7,187 nucleotides of DNA from a bacterium (GCA_021813005.1 JAKAMH010000047.1:1-7187), one strand, 5' to 3'. Numbered from the stretch's first letter, positions 1-6,036 are shown. Translations and numbers: made by a program. The notes: generated by a model not told the origin, from the sequence alone.

Positions 1-36
1 AAGGTTTTTTCGTACGAGCATAATGCGGGGTAAACA

Positions 37-54
37 TACCGGTAGCATGCTACC
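37..54. repeat. Two overlapping palindromes upstream of the tRNA gene
   Basis: TACCGGTA (37-44) is a perfect 8-base palindrome. It shares its second half with the perfect 14-base palindrome GGTAGCATGCTACC (41-54). The GGTA block can therefore pair either with the TACC before it or with the TACC after it. The element ends 21 bases before the mature tRNA 5' end, so it could lie in the tRNA promoter or leader, or be the tail of an element further left. I recognise no family and assign no function. Confidence 0.5.
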
Positions 55-75
55 TTCCCTGCCTGGAGTTGCTAT

Positions 76-147
76 GCGATGGTAGTTCAGCGGTAGAATG
101 TCTCCTTCCCAAGGAGAAGGTCGAGGGTTCGACTCCCTTCCATCGCT
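76..147 (+). tRNA. tRNA-Gly, anticodon CCC
   Basis: The sequence folds into a full cloverleaf. The acceptor stem pairs GCGATGG (76-82) with CCATCGC (140-146), with discriminator base T147. The D arm pairs GTTC (85-88) with GAAT (96-99), including one G-U pair. The anticodon stem pairs TCTCC (101-105) with GGAGA (113-117) around the loop TTCCCAA, giving anticodon CCC at 108-110, which reads the glycine codon GGG. The variable loop has five bases (118-122). The T stem is 123-127 with 135-139, around a canonical TTCGACT loop. The 3' CCA is not encoded (the bases after T147 are CAA), so it must be added by tRNA nucleotidyltransferase. Having a CCC isoacceptor implies that another tRNA-Gly elsewhere reads the remaining glycine codons. 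No strong promoter is visible just upstream. Confidence 0.95.
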
Positions 148-150
148 CAA

Positions 151-187
151 AGTCTCGTTCTTTTTGCATAGCAAAAAAGGACGGACT
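151..187 (+). terminator. Long hairpin directly after tRNA-Gly (possible terminator)
   Basis: The stem begins three bases after the tRNA discriminator. Starting with A151-T187, about 16 pairs form around the 3-base loop ATA (168-170). There are two single-base bulges (T155 and A178) and one G-U pair (T159-G180). The apical part is TTTTTGC pairing with GCAAAAA. The position suits transcription termination or 3' protection of the tRNA precursor. However, no T-tract follows (the next bases are AATTGG), so it is not a textbook intrinsic terminator. Confidence 0.4.
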
Positions 188-441
188 AATTGGTAGATTG
201 ACGATTAAAGAATTTTTACCTGGGCTGCAATGGCTACAAATCCCTCAAAAATTCAATAAAAATCAGTCTTCCTGAGCAATTTATTTTGACTTAGAAAGTG
301 CGTAAGTCGTATTTAGTAGGACGTCTGTTCTCAAATTTTCGTTGATGGTCTTGTCTCAGGTAATTTCTTGATATAGTATTTTACAATTCTCCAGAATCGC
401 GACACCTGCAGTTCAGAAAAAATGGCACCAAAAACTCAGGG
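188..441. other. Gene-free spacer with weak inverted repeats
   Basis: I see no convincing gene here; the only forward frame, 69-275, runs through the tRNA. Two inverted repeats are present. GAATTTTT (210-217) pairs with AAAAATTC (247-254) across a 29-base loop, and GACTTA (288-293) pairs with TAAGTC (303-308) across 9 bases. A weak promoter-like pair, TTGTCT (351-356) and TAGTAT (374-379) with a 17-base spacer, would start transcription near 386. That would give pyrG a second, longer leader. In AT-rich DNA these may all be chance, and I recognise no riboswitch or known small RNA. Confidence 0.3.
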
Positions 442-471
442 TTGACTTATATTGTAGACATTTGCTAATAT
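442..471 (+). promoter_or_regulatory. pyrG promoter, predicted leaderless
   Basis: The -35 box TTGACT (442-447) and the -10 box TAATAT (466-471) are separated by 18 bases, and a TG at 463-464 makes this an extended -10. Only five bases lie between the -10 box and the GTG start at 477, so the predicted transcription start falls on or within a base or two of the start codon. No Shine-Dalgarno motif precedes the gene. Confidence 0.7.
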
Positions 472-476
472 AAATC

Positions 477-2159
477 GTGCCCCGAACACAGCATAACAAG
501 CATAGAACTAAGTTTATTTTTGTCTCAGGCGGAGTCATCTCGGGCATCGGAAAAGGCCTCACAGCAGCCTCTATCGGTATTCTTCTCAAGTCTGCAGGTT
601 ATAAAGTCGCCCCGATTAAATTTGAAAATTATCTCAATCTTGACGCCGGAACAATTAACCCAATTGAGCACGGGGATCCCTTTCTGTGTGAAGACGGCAC
701 TGAAGCAGATATGGATATCGGCTCTTATGAAAAGTTTCTCCATGAAGATATGGGCCAGGAAAATTTTGTCACCATGGGCCGTATCTATCAGACGGTCATT
801 GATCGGGAGCGACGTTTTGAATATGACGGAGAGGACGTTGAGGCGATTCCTCATATTACCGATGAAATTACCGCCCGTATAAAAAACGTTGCTGCCAAGA
901 GAAAAGCTGATATTGTGCTGATTGAGCTTGGCGGGACAGTCGGAGAATATCAAAACGTCCTGTACTATGAAGCCGCCCGGATTATGACACTTCGTAACCC
1001 CGGGGACGTCCTCCATATCCACGTCAGCTACGTCCCGACACCGCACCACCTTGGCGAACCAAAAACCAAGCCAACGCAGCTTTCCGTCCGGACCCTTAAT
1101 TCTATGGGTATTCAGCCGGACTTTATTGTAGCTCGCTCGGAGCGCTATCTTGATAAGAGACGGCGTGACAGATTTGCGCTGTTTTGCAATATGCACCCGG
1201 AGGATATCATCTCTAATCCCGACCTTGAGTCGGTCTATGAGATCCCAATGACTCTTCATGCACAGGGAATTGACGCGAGAATACTGCAAAAGCTGGGCCT
1301 TGAGGTAAAGACGCCGGATGTAAAGGAATGGGGAAGGCTTGTCGAAAAAATTAAGGCCAGGAAAACAAAAACGATAGAGATTGCCATTGTGGGTAAATAC
1401 TTCGGAACGGGAGATTATCAACTGCGGGATTCTTATGCCGCGCTTTTTGATGCGATAGATCATGCTGCGACAGAGATTGGCGTCGCCGTAGAAACAAAAT
1501 GGATAGATGCAGAACGAGTTGAACAAGAAGGCGCGGCCAAAATAGTCGGGAGGCCGGACGGCATTATTGTCCCAATCGGATGGGGTGAGCGAGGAGCAGA
1601 AGGAATGATAGCTGCTGCCGGATACGCCAGGCAGGAGAAAATTCCCTATCTCGGTCTCTGTTATGGCATGCAGCTGGCGGTGGTGGCGTTTGCCAGAGAC
1701 ATTCTGGGGTGGAAAGATGCCAACACAGGCGAAAATAAATCAAAAGGTAAGCATCAGGTAATCCATCTTATTCCGGCCCAGAAGGAGTTTATGCAGCGGC
1801 GGGCATACGGTGGAACTATGCGTCTCGGTGCCTGGGATGCGGTTGTTAAGCCGGACACAAAGGCGTTTGACCTCTACAGGAAGTATAATGACTTTATCGA
1901 TGAAAAGAAGGGGTTGACTAGCGAGAGACACCGGCATCGCTATGAATTTAACAACGCCTATGTTAAGGATTTTGAAAAGGCAGGGCTGGTGATAAGTGCG
2001 CGCTCCGTGAAAGAGAACCTGGTTGAAATTGTCGAACTTCCCCAGACGGTTCATCCATTCTATCTTGGAACTCAGGGACATCCCGAGTATAAGAGTCGGC
2101 CGCTTCGTCCACATCCGATATTTCTCGGCTTCATTGATGCCTGTATCAGGAGTAAATAA
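477..2159 (+). CDS. pyrG: CTP synthase (glutamine-hydrolysing)
   Basis: This enzyme makes CTP from UTP using ATP and glutamine, the last step of pyrimidine nucleotide synthesis, in the cytoplasm. The 560-residue product is slightly longer than the usual 535-550. The synthetase domain (about 1-285) has the nucleotide-binding GGVISGIGKG motif (18-27), Lys26, Lys48 and the predicted magnesium ligands Asp80 and Glu150. The class I glutaminase domain (about 300-555) keeps the predicted triad Cys395, His535 and Glu537 (in GTQGHPEYKSRP), along with GGTMRLG and RHRHRYE. GTG at 477 is the only plausible start: a stop codon lies two codons upstream in frame and the promoter ends at 471. It leaves about eight extra residues before the conserved TKFIFVSGG. 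Several motifs differ from E. coli, such as PIGWGERG where E. coli has PGGFGYRG at the oxyanion loop, but the catalytic residues are intact. Identification is secure. Confidence 0.97.
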   Translation: MPRTQHNKHRTKFIFVSGGVISGIGKGLTAASIGILLKSAGYKVAPIKFENYLNLDAGTINPIEHGDPFLCEDGTEADMDIGSYEKFLHEDMGQENFVTMGRIYQTVIDRERRFEYDGEDVEAIPHITDEITARIKNVAAKRKADIVLIELGGTVGEYQNVLYYEAARIMTLRNPGDVLHIHVSYVPTPHHLGEPKTKPTQLSVRTLNSMGIQPDFIVARSERYLDKRRRDRFALFCNMHPEDIISNPDLESVYEIPMTLHAQGIDARILQKLGLEVKTPDVKEWGRLVEKIKARKTKTIEIAIVGKYFGTGDYQLRDSYAALFDAIDHAATEIGVAVETKWIDAERVEQEGAAKIVGRPDGIIVPIGWGERGAEGMIAAAGYARQEKIPYLGLCYGMQLAVVAFARDILGWKDANTGENKSKGKHQVIHLIPAQKEFMQRRAYGGTMRLGAWDAVVKPDTKAFDLYRKYNDFIDEKKGLTSERHRHRYEFNNAYVKDFEKAGLVISARSVKENLVEIVELPQTVHPFYLGTQGHPEYKSRPLRPHPIFLGFIDACIRSK

Positions 2160-2162
2160 CTC

Positions 2163-2191
2163 TTGAGGAAATAGAAAATTTCAGCTATAAT
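2163..2191 (+). promoter_or_regulatory. rplS promoter, predicted near-leaderless
   Basis: TTGAGG (2163-2168) and a consensus TATAAT (2186-2191) are exactly 17 bases apart. The -35 box begins four bases after the pyrG stop codon. Nine bases separate the -10 box from the rplS ATG, so the predicted leader is about 0-3 bases. rplS therefore probably has its own transcript even though only 41 bases separate it from pyrG. Confidence 0.75.
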
Positions 2192-2200
2192 ACAGACCTT

Positions 2201-2482
2201 ATGACAACTGATCATGCATTTAATCCGGGTGACGTTGTTCGCGTGCACCAGCGCATACAGGAAGGCGAGAAGAGCCGTGTCCAGGTCTTTGAAGGTGTTG
2301 TCATTGCTATCAAGGGGCGTGGAGAGGGCAGAAGCTTCCAAGTGCAGAAGAGGGTCGGAGGCATTGCTGTCGAGCGGATTTGGCCGCTCAATTCTCCGAT
2401 GATCGAAAAAGTGGAAGTAAAAGAGAAACCAAGGAGAAAAGTGCGCCGCGCCAAACTTAACCATCTACACCTTCCCAAATAA
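2201..2482 (+). CDS. rplS: 50S ribosomal protein L19
   Basis: L19 lies at the subunit interface of the large ribosomal subunit and contacts 16S rRNA at an intersubunit bridge. The conserved core is clear: FNPGDVVRVHQRIQEG (7-22), RVQVFEGVVIAIKG (26-39), VERIWPLNSPMIEKVEV (57-73) and KVRRAKL (80-86). At 93 residues it is shorter than the usual 110-120. It lacks most of the N-terminal helix that normally precedes the PGD motif, and it ends a few residues after RRAKL without the usual basic RGKAARIKE-type tail. ATG 2201 is supported by a consensus -10 box ending nine bases upstream, which leaves no room for a longer N-terminus on that transcript. In many bacteria rplS sits with rpsP, rimM and trmD; here it follows pyrG instead. 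The trimmed form fits a reduced ribosome, as in Patescibacteria, but that link is inferred. Confidence 0.95.
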   Translation: MTTDHAFNPGDVVRVHQRIQEGEKSRVQVFEGVVIAIKGRGEGRSFQVQKRVGGIAVERIWPLNSPMIEKVEVKEKPRRKVRRAKLNHLHLPK

Positions 2483-2503
2483 CCTGTTCTTTTCCCCATG
2501 ACG

Positions 2504-2512
2504 TGCTAAGAT
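2504..2512 (+). promoter_or_regulatory. yraN extended -10 promoter, predicted leaderless
   Basis: TGCTAAGAT (2504-2512) is an extended -10 element (TG, one base, then TAAGAT). Six bases separate it from the GTG start at 2519, so the expected transcription start coincides with the start codon. No good -35 box is seen (CTGTTC at 2484-2489 is poor), as is usual for extended -10 promoters. No Shine-Dalgarno motif is present. Confidence 0.5.
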
Positions 2513-2518
2513 AGATCT

Positions 2519-2878
2519 GTGATACACTCACGTACAGAGATCGGTTTGCAGGCGGAGGAACTGGCCGCCAAATACCTCGTAAGACACGGATATCAGGTTC
2601 TGGAAAGGAATTTTAGAATACGGGGAGGAGAGATAGATATTATTGCGCGGGAGAAAAACACACTGGTATTTGTTGAGGTAAAGGCCAGAAACAGCAGCAC
2701 GTATGGTACGCCCTTTGAGGCGATTACACCCTGGAAACTGAAAGCCCTCCGAAAGACAGCATTGTTTTACAAACAATCCCATCCCAGACTGCCTGATTTG
2801 TTGCGTCTGGACGCCATTAGTGTGTCCCGAGGGGAGTTGGGGGAGCCGGTTTTTGAGCTCATTAAAAATATCGGTTAG
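2519..2878 (+). CDS. yraN: YraN/UPF0102 family endonuclease-like protein
   Basis: This 119-residue protein matches the YraN (UPF0102) family in length and motif order: an N-terminal helix with AEELAAKYLVRHGYQVLERNF (12-32), then GGEIDIIA (36-43), VFVEVKAR (50-57) and LLRLDAIS (94-101). Asp40, Glu53 and Lys55 form the D-ExK pattern of the restriction-endonuclease-like fold, so a nucleic-acid-cutting or binding role is plausible. The family's substrate is poorly established. The usual GxxGE motif near the N-terminus appears here as GLQAEE. GTG 2519 is chosen because the frame has no nearby ATG and an extended -10 box ends six bases upstream. The stop codon overlaps the uvrB stop codon on the other strand by four bases. 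Family assignment is firm; function is not. Confidence 0.9.
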   Translation: MIHSRTEIGLQAEELAAKYLVRHGYQVLERNFRIRGGEIDIIAREKNTLVFVEVKARNSSTYGTPFEAITPWKLKALRKTALFYKQSHPRLPDLLRLDAISVSRGELGEPVFELIKNIG

Positions 2879-4872
2879 GTCTTAAGTTTTCGTACTTGAT
2901 CCCGAATCCGAATGGCAGTCTCAAAGTCCAAACGCTCTGCTGCCTCCTTCATTTCACGTCTGAGACGTTTGATGAGTTCAGCCCTTTGATCTGGCAGAAG
3001 CACTTCATTATTGCTAATTTCCACCAACAAGTCGAGTGAGTCTGAGTTTTTGTCTTCTTTCTCTTCCTCTACAAGCCGGGCTCGAATTGCCTTTTCAATG
3101 CTGCGCGGAGTGATATCGTGTTTCAGGTTGTAGGCAACCTGTACCTCGCGCCGCCTATCCACCTCCTCAATTGCCTGTTTCATGGATTTGGTTATGCTGT
3201 CAGCATACATGATGACCTGTGAATCGATATGGCGGGCAGCCCGCCCCATGGTCTGTATCAACGATGTCCTGCTTCTCAAAAAACCTTCTTTATCCGCGTC
3301 AAGGATTGCCACGAGAGAAACTTCGGGCAGATCTAGTCCCTCCCGAAGTAAGTTAATACCGACCAGCACGTCATATTCTCCCGTTCTCAGTCTGTCCAAT
3401 ACTTCTTGGCGCTCAAGAGTCTCGATGTCAGAGTGCAGATAGGCGACCTTCAGCTCTCGTTCCTCAAGATAACTGGAAAGTTCCTCAGCCATGCGTTTGG
3501 TTAGCGTTGTCACCAGTACCCGTTCTTTTTTGGCTACGCGTTTTTGGATCTCTTGTATCAGATCTGCAATTTGACCCTCGCTTGGTTTGACGGTAACCTC
3601 TGGATCTATGAGTCCTGTCGGCCTGATAAGTTGCTCAACGACTGCTCCGTCCCGCTCTTTTGCCAGAGAAATCTCATATTCGTCAGGGGTGGCGCTGACG
3701 TACAAAATTTGGTGCGTCCGTCTCATGAACTCATCAAATCGTAGCGGCCTGTTATCAAGAGCAGACGGCAGTCTGAACCCGTACTCAATCAGTGATTCTT
3801 TTCTCGATCGGTCACCGTTATACATGCCTCTGATTTGTGGGAGAGTAATATGCGACTCATCCACGATAAGTAACCACTCTTTAGATGATGCTTCAAAGTA
3901 ATCCAGCAGTGAAAATGGCGGTTCTCCGGGCTGGCGGCCATCAAAGTAGATTGAGTAGTTCTCAATACCGTTAACGTATCCTACCTCACGTAGCATCTCA
4001 AGATCATAAGTTGTGCGTTGCCTGAGCCGTTGTGCTTCGAGCAACTTACCTTCACCTTTAAGTTTGGCTACTTGCTTTTCCAGGTCTGCTTCAATTTTGG
4101 GAAATACCTCGCTATATGAAGAAGGGTCTGTCATGTAATGCTTGGCAGGGTAAATGACTGTTTTTGGAAGTGCCTGGATGATCACGCCGGTCAGTGGGTT
4201 AAACGCGGTTATCCGCGTAATCATGTTTCCCGCTGTCTCAATCCGGATACCGTTATCAAGGTAGGCCGGGAGCAGATCTATGGCATTTCCGCGCAGCCGG
4301 AATGTGCCGCGGGTAAAGTCATAATCATTTCTTTCGTATTGCAGATCAGCCAGACGGGTAATGATATCCCTAAGCTCTATCTTGACGCCTTCGGCAATCT
4401 CCAGAACAAACTTGCCATATTCGATGGGGGAACCGATATTATAAATACAAGAGACGGATGCCACTACAATGACATCATTTCTCGTCAGCAAGTTGGTGGT
4501 CGCAGCCAGGCGAAGCTTATCAATCTCGTCATTGATTTCAGCTTCTTTTTCAATATATGTATCAGTGGTTGGGATATAGGCTTCAGGCTGGTAATAGTCA
4601 TAGTAGGAAACAAAGTAGGAAACGGCATTGTTTGGGAAAAAATCCCTGAATTCCTGGTAAAGCTGACCAGCAAGTGTCTTGTTATGTGAAATGACCAGAG
4701 TTGGCCGTTTAACGGCCTGGATGACGTTTGCCATGGTAAAGGTTTTCCCACTGCCGGTCACTCCGAGAAGTACTTGGTGTTTTGCGTTTGTTTTAAGGTT
4801 TTTTACTAACTGCTCAATAGCCACCGGCTGGTCACCTGTTGGCTCAAATTGAGAAACAAGGTCAAATTGCAT
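2875..4872 (-). CDS. uvrB: UvrABC system protein B (excision nuclease helicase subunit)
   Basis: UvrB is the damage-verifying subunit of nucleotide excision repair. UvrA loads it onto DNA, it probes the lesion with a beta-hairpin, and it recruits UvrC for the cuts. The 665-residue product has the family's normal length and full motif set: Walker A GVTGSGKT (37-44), the tyrosine-rich beta-hairpin SYYDYYQPEAYIP (89-101), the DESH box (338-341), SATP (393-396), GINLLREGLDLPEVS (505-519), QTMGRAAR (540-547) and a C-terminal UVR domain (about 627-662) that contacts UvrC. ATG 4872 gives the standard MQFDLVSQFEPTGDQP N-terminus. The frame stays open to ATG 5001, but that longer version would cover the lexA promoter. 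The gene diverges from lexA across 145 bases and converges on yraN with a four-base overlap. All active-site motifs look intact. Confidence 0.98.
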   Translation of the reverse strand: MQFDLVSQFEPTGDQPVAIEQLVKNLKTNAKHQVLLGVTGSGKTFTMANVIQAVKRPTLVISHNKTLAGQLYQEFRDFFPNNAVSYFVSYYDYYQPEAYIPTTDTYIEKEAEINDEIDKLRLAATTNLLTRNDVIVVASVSCIYNIGSPIEYGKFVLEIAEGVKIELRDIITRLADLQYERNDYDFTRGTFRLRGNAIDLLPAYLDNGIRIETAGNMITRITAFNPLTGVIIQALPKTVIYPAKHYMTDPSSYSEVFPKIEADLEKQVAKLKGEGKLLEAQRLRQRTTYDLEMLREVGYVNGIENYSIYFDGRQPGEPPFSLLDYFEASSKEWLLIVDESHITLPQIRGMYNGDRSRKESLIEYGFRLPSALDNRPLRFDEFMRRTHQILYVSATPDEYEISLAKERDGAVVEQLIRPTGLIDPEVTVKPSEGQIADLIQEIQKRVAKKERVLVTTLTKRMAEELSSYLEERELKVAYLHSDIETLERQEVLDRLRTGEYDVLVGINLLREGLDLPEVSLVAILDADKEGFLRSRTSLIQTMGRAARHIDSQVIMYADSITKSMKQAIEEVDRRREVQVAYNLKHDITPRSIEKAIRARLVEEEKEDKNSDSLDLLVEISNNEVLLPDQRAELIKRLRREMKEAAERLDFETAIRIRDQVRKLKT

Positions 4873-4878
4873 ATGAGC

Positions 4879-4887
4879 ATTGTAGCA
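4879..4887 (-). promoter_or_regulatory. uvrB extended -10 promoter, predicted leaderless
   Basis: On the minus strand, TGCTACAAT (4887 down to 4879) is an extended -10 element. Six bases separate TACAAT from the uvrB ATG at 4872, which puts the expected transcription start on the start codon. No convincing -35 box is visible. No copy of the lexA-type inverted repeat overlaps this promoter. Confidence 0.55.
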
Positions 4888-4979
4888 CACGGGACGGGCA
4901 CCAATCTTAGGTGGCAAGAGAGAAATAGCCGATAATTGATAGTGGTGTGGTATGACTTGCTTTGCACTAGTTTGTTTTA

Positions 4980-5009
4980 TTGACAATTTTATACGAAACA
5001 TCGTATAAA
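4980..5009 (+). promoter_or_regulatory. lexA promoter, predicted near-leaderless
   Basis: A consensus -35 box TTGACA (4980-4985) and a -10 box TATAAA (5004-5009) are separated by 18 bases. Eight bases lie between the -10 box and ATG 5018, so the leader should be only about 0-2 bases. No Shine-Dalgarno motif is present. The whole spacer and the -10 box are covered by a perfect inverted repeat, listed separately. Confidence 0.75.
4988..5009. promoter_or_regulatory. Putative LexA operator (SOS box), perfect inverted repeat
   Basis: TTTATACGA (4988-4996) and its exact reverse complement TCGTATAAA (5001-5009) flank the 4-base centre AACA. The repeat fills most of the -35/-10 spacer and includes the -10 hexamer of lexA, so a bound dimer should block RNA polymerase. 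LexA proteins normally repress their own gene, which makes this the natural autoregulatory site. The core ACGA-N4-TCGT differs from the E. coli CTGT-N8-ACAG and Bacillus-type GAAC-N4-GTTC boxes. LexA binding is inferred from position and symmetry. Confidence 0.65.
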
Positions 5010-5017
5010 TTATATAA

Positions 5018-5647
5018 ATGGCTGGTGTACTTTACAGAAAAGAGCGGGAAGTCCTCGAATTTCTTGCTCAATTTCAGAATCAGTTTGGTTACTCTCCGAC
5101 ATTGAAAGAGATTGCCAAGGCCACGGGTCACAGAAGTGTTTCTACGGTACATGTAATTGTCAGAGCCCTCGTTGAAAAAGGATATGTCAGGAAAGACGAA
5201 GGGAACTCCCGAGTACTTAAAATTACTGATGAGAACTTCAAGAGTACTCTGCTTGGCCTGCAGACATCTGTGGAGTTGCCACTCATGGGCTATATTGCGG
5301 CCGGACTACCTCTTGAGCCGCATACAGACCCCAACGCGACGTTTCAAGTCTCCTCAACGCTCTTGAGCGGCCAGAAGACTGCTTACGTACTACAGGTGAA
5401 GGGTGAATCGATGATTGAGGATGGCATACTGGACGGAGACTATGTAGTTATTGAGCGGACAAATATGGCAAACAACGGGGACATAGTGGTAGCCCTGGTT
5501 GACGACAATCTCGCGACACTCAAGCGTTTCTATATCGAAGACGGAACTGTCATTCTCAGACCGGCCAACGCCAACATGCAGCCGATTTATCCGAAGCAGC
5601 TCAAAATACAGGGGATCGTCACCTCAGTCATCCGCAAATTCCGCTAA
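5018..5647 (+). CDS. lexA: LexA repressor (SOS response regulator, self-cleaving)
   Basis: LexA represses DNA-damage genes and inactivates itself when RecA filaments stimulate its self-cleavage. The 209-residue length is typical. The N-terminal winged helix-turn-helix spans about 1-70, with the helix-turn-helix near SPTLKEIAKATGHRSVSTVH (26-45). The hinge leads to an S24-type peptidase domain with the predicted cleavage bond Ala95-Gly96 (in GYIAAGLP), nucleophile Ser131 (in GESMIEDGI) and general base Lys169 (in LATLKRFY). All the residues needed for autoproteolysis are present, so it should be a working SOS switch rather than a non-cleavable relative. ATG 5018 is supported by the promoter ending eight bases upstream. 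The gene diverges from uvrB, a classic SOS-regulated gene in other bacteria. A perfect inverted repeat in its promoter suggests autorepression. Confidence 0.97.
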   Translation: MAGVLYRKEREVLEFLAQFQNQFGYSPTLKEIAKATGHRSVSTVHVIVRALVEKGYVRKDEGNSRVLKITDENFKSTLLGLQTSVELPLMGYIAAGLPLEPHTDPNATFQVSSTLLSGQKTAYVLQVKGESMIEDGILDGDYVVIERTNMANNGDIVVALVDDNLATLKRFYIEDGTVILRPANANMQPIYPKQLKIQGIVTSVIRKFR

Positions 5648-5735
5648 ATTTCTCCTCAGAGTCCCGATGTTTCTATGTTTTTAATTGTACCATGATATCT
5701 CTCCATGCAGAGAACTTGAAGCAGGGGGGCGTAAG

Positions 5736-5795
5736 GAAAATTGTAAAACATTTTGCGAAGTTTTATGTCATCAATCCTGAGTGAATTCAATTTTC
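5736..5795. repeat. AT-rich inverted repeats between lexA and hicA 3' ends
   Basis: In the 154-base gap between the convergent lexA and hicA genes, GAAAATTG (5736-5743) is matched by CAATTTTC (5788-5795). Just inside it, TAAAAC (5744-5749) is matched by GTTTTA (5760-5765). These could form a weak transcript end for either gene. The stems are short and AT-rich, no classical terminator with a T-tract is evident, and the match may be chance. Confidence 0.25.
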
Positions 5796-5801
5796 TATTA
5801 A

Positions 5802-6032
5802 CTAAAGTAGCTTCTTTAACTCATCAAGTTTGAGGTTTATAGGTTTAAGGATGCCATTAAGCAAAGTTCCTTTGCGAATAATTTTGTGGTTTGTTATTGT
5901 CAGGACCTGTTTTTGGCCATCGGTAATTCTTAAAAGGCGAATGTGGCTACCCTTTTGTCTCACTACTTGAAATCCTATTTTCCCTAAGGCTTTAACCAAT
6001 TCTTTACCGCTTACTTGAGGAGTACTTGGCAT
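5802..6032 (-). CDS. hicA: HicA-type toxin (mRNA interferase)
   Basis: HicA toxins have a small double-stranded-RNA-binding-like fold and cut mRNAs when freed from HicB, halting growth. This 76-residue product shows the family pattern: an N-terminal VSGKELVKALGKIGFQVVRQKGSH (7-30) with the predicted catalytic His30 in the GSH motif, then an IRLLR strand, a VLTITNHK strand (43-50) and a KGTLLNGILK helix (54-63). It is the second gene of a hicB-hicA pair, with only four bases between the hicB stop and this ATG. No Shine-Dalgarno motif is apparent, so translation probably depends on coupling to hicB. Toxin activity is inferred from the family. The histidine is present and the frame is intact, so it does not look decayed. 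Confidence 0.88.
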   Translation of the reverse strand: MPSTPQVSGKELVKALGKIGFQVVRQKGSHIRLLRITDGQKQVLTITNHKIIRKGTLLNGILKPINLKLDELKKLL

Positions 6033-6036
6033 ATAC

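Noticed and set aside
69..275. A 68-codon open frame over the tRNA region
   Set aside because: It reads straight through the tRNA-Gly and the following hairpin. The start has no support and the product has no family resemblance.
442..471. pyrG control by a pyrimidine-sensing leader or attenuator
   Set aside because: The main promoter leaves no leader to fold, and no run of C or attenuator-type hairpin lies at the predicted transcription start.
525..1526. A 333-codon open frame on the minus strand inside pyrG
   Set aside because: It is wholly antisense to a secure CTP synthase gene, its translation resembles no family I know and is rich in Cys and aromatic residues, and it has no promoter or start signal. 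It is a shadow frame.
2072..2464. Minus-strand open frames across the pyrG end and rplS
   Set aside because: They are antisense to the clear L19 coding sequence and the pyrG 3' end, and no known protein is suggested.
4138..4689. A 183-codon open frame on the plus strand inside uvrB
   Set aside because: It is antisense to strongly conserved uvrB sequence, with no recognisable domains. It is a shadow frame.
4873..5001. A 43-residue N-terminal extension of uvrB starting at 5001
   Set aside because: The frame is open, but the extension is not UvrB-like, would overlap the lexA promoter and operator, and lies upstream of the extended -10 box that fits ATG 4872.
5648..5801. An extra small gene between lexA and hicA
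   Set aside because: No start with a promoter and no coding-like frame were found. The frame 5499-5684 is mostly a shadow of lexA.
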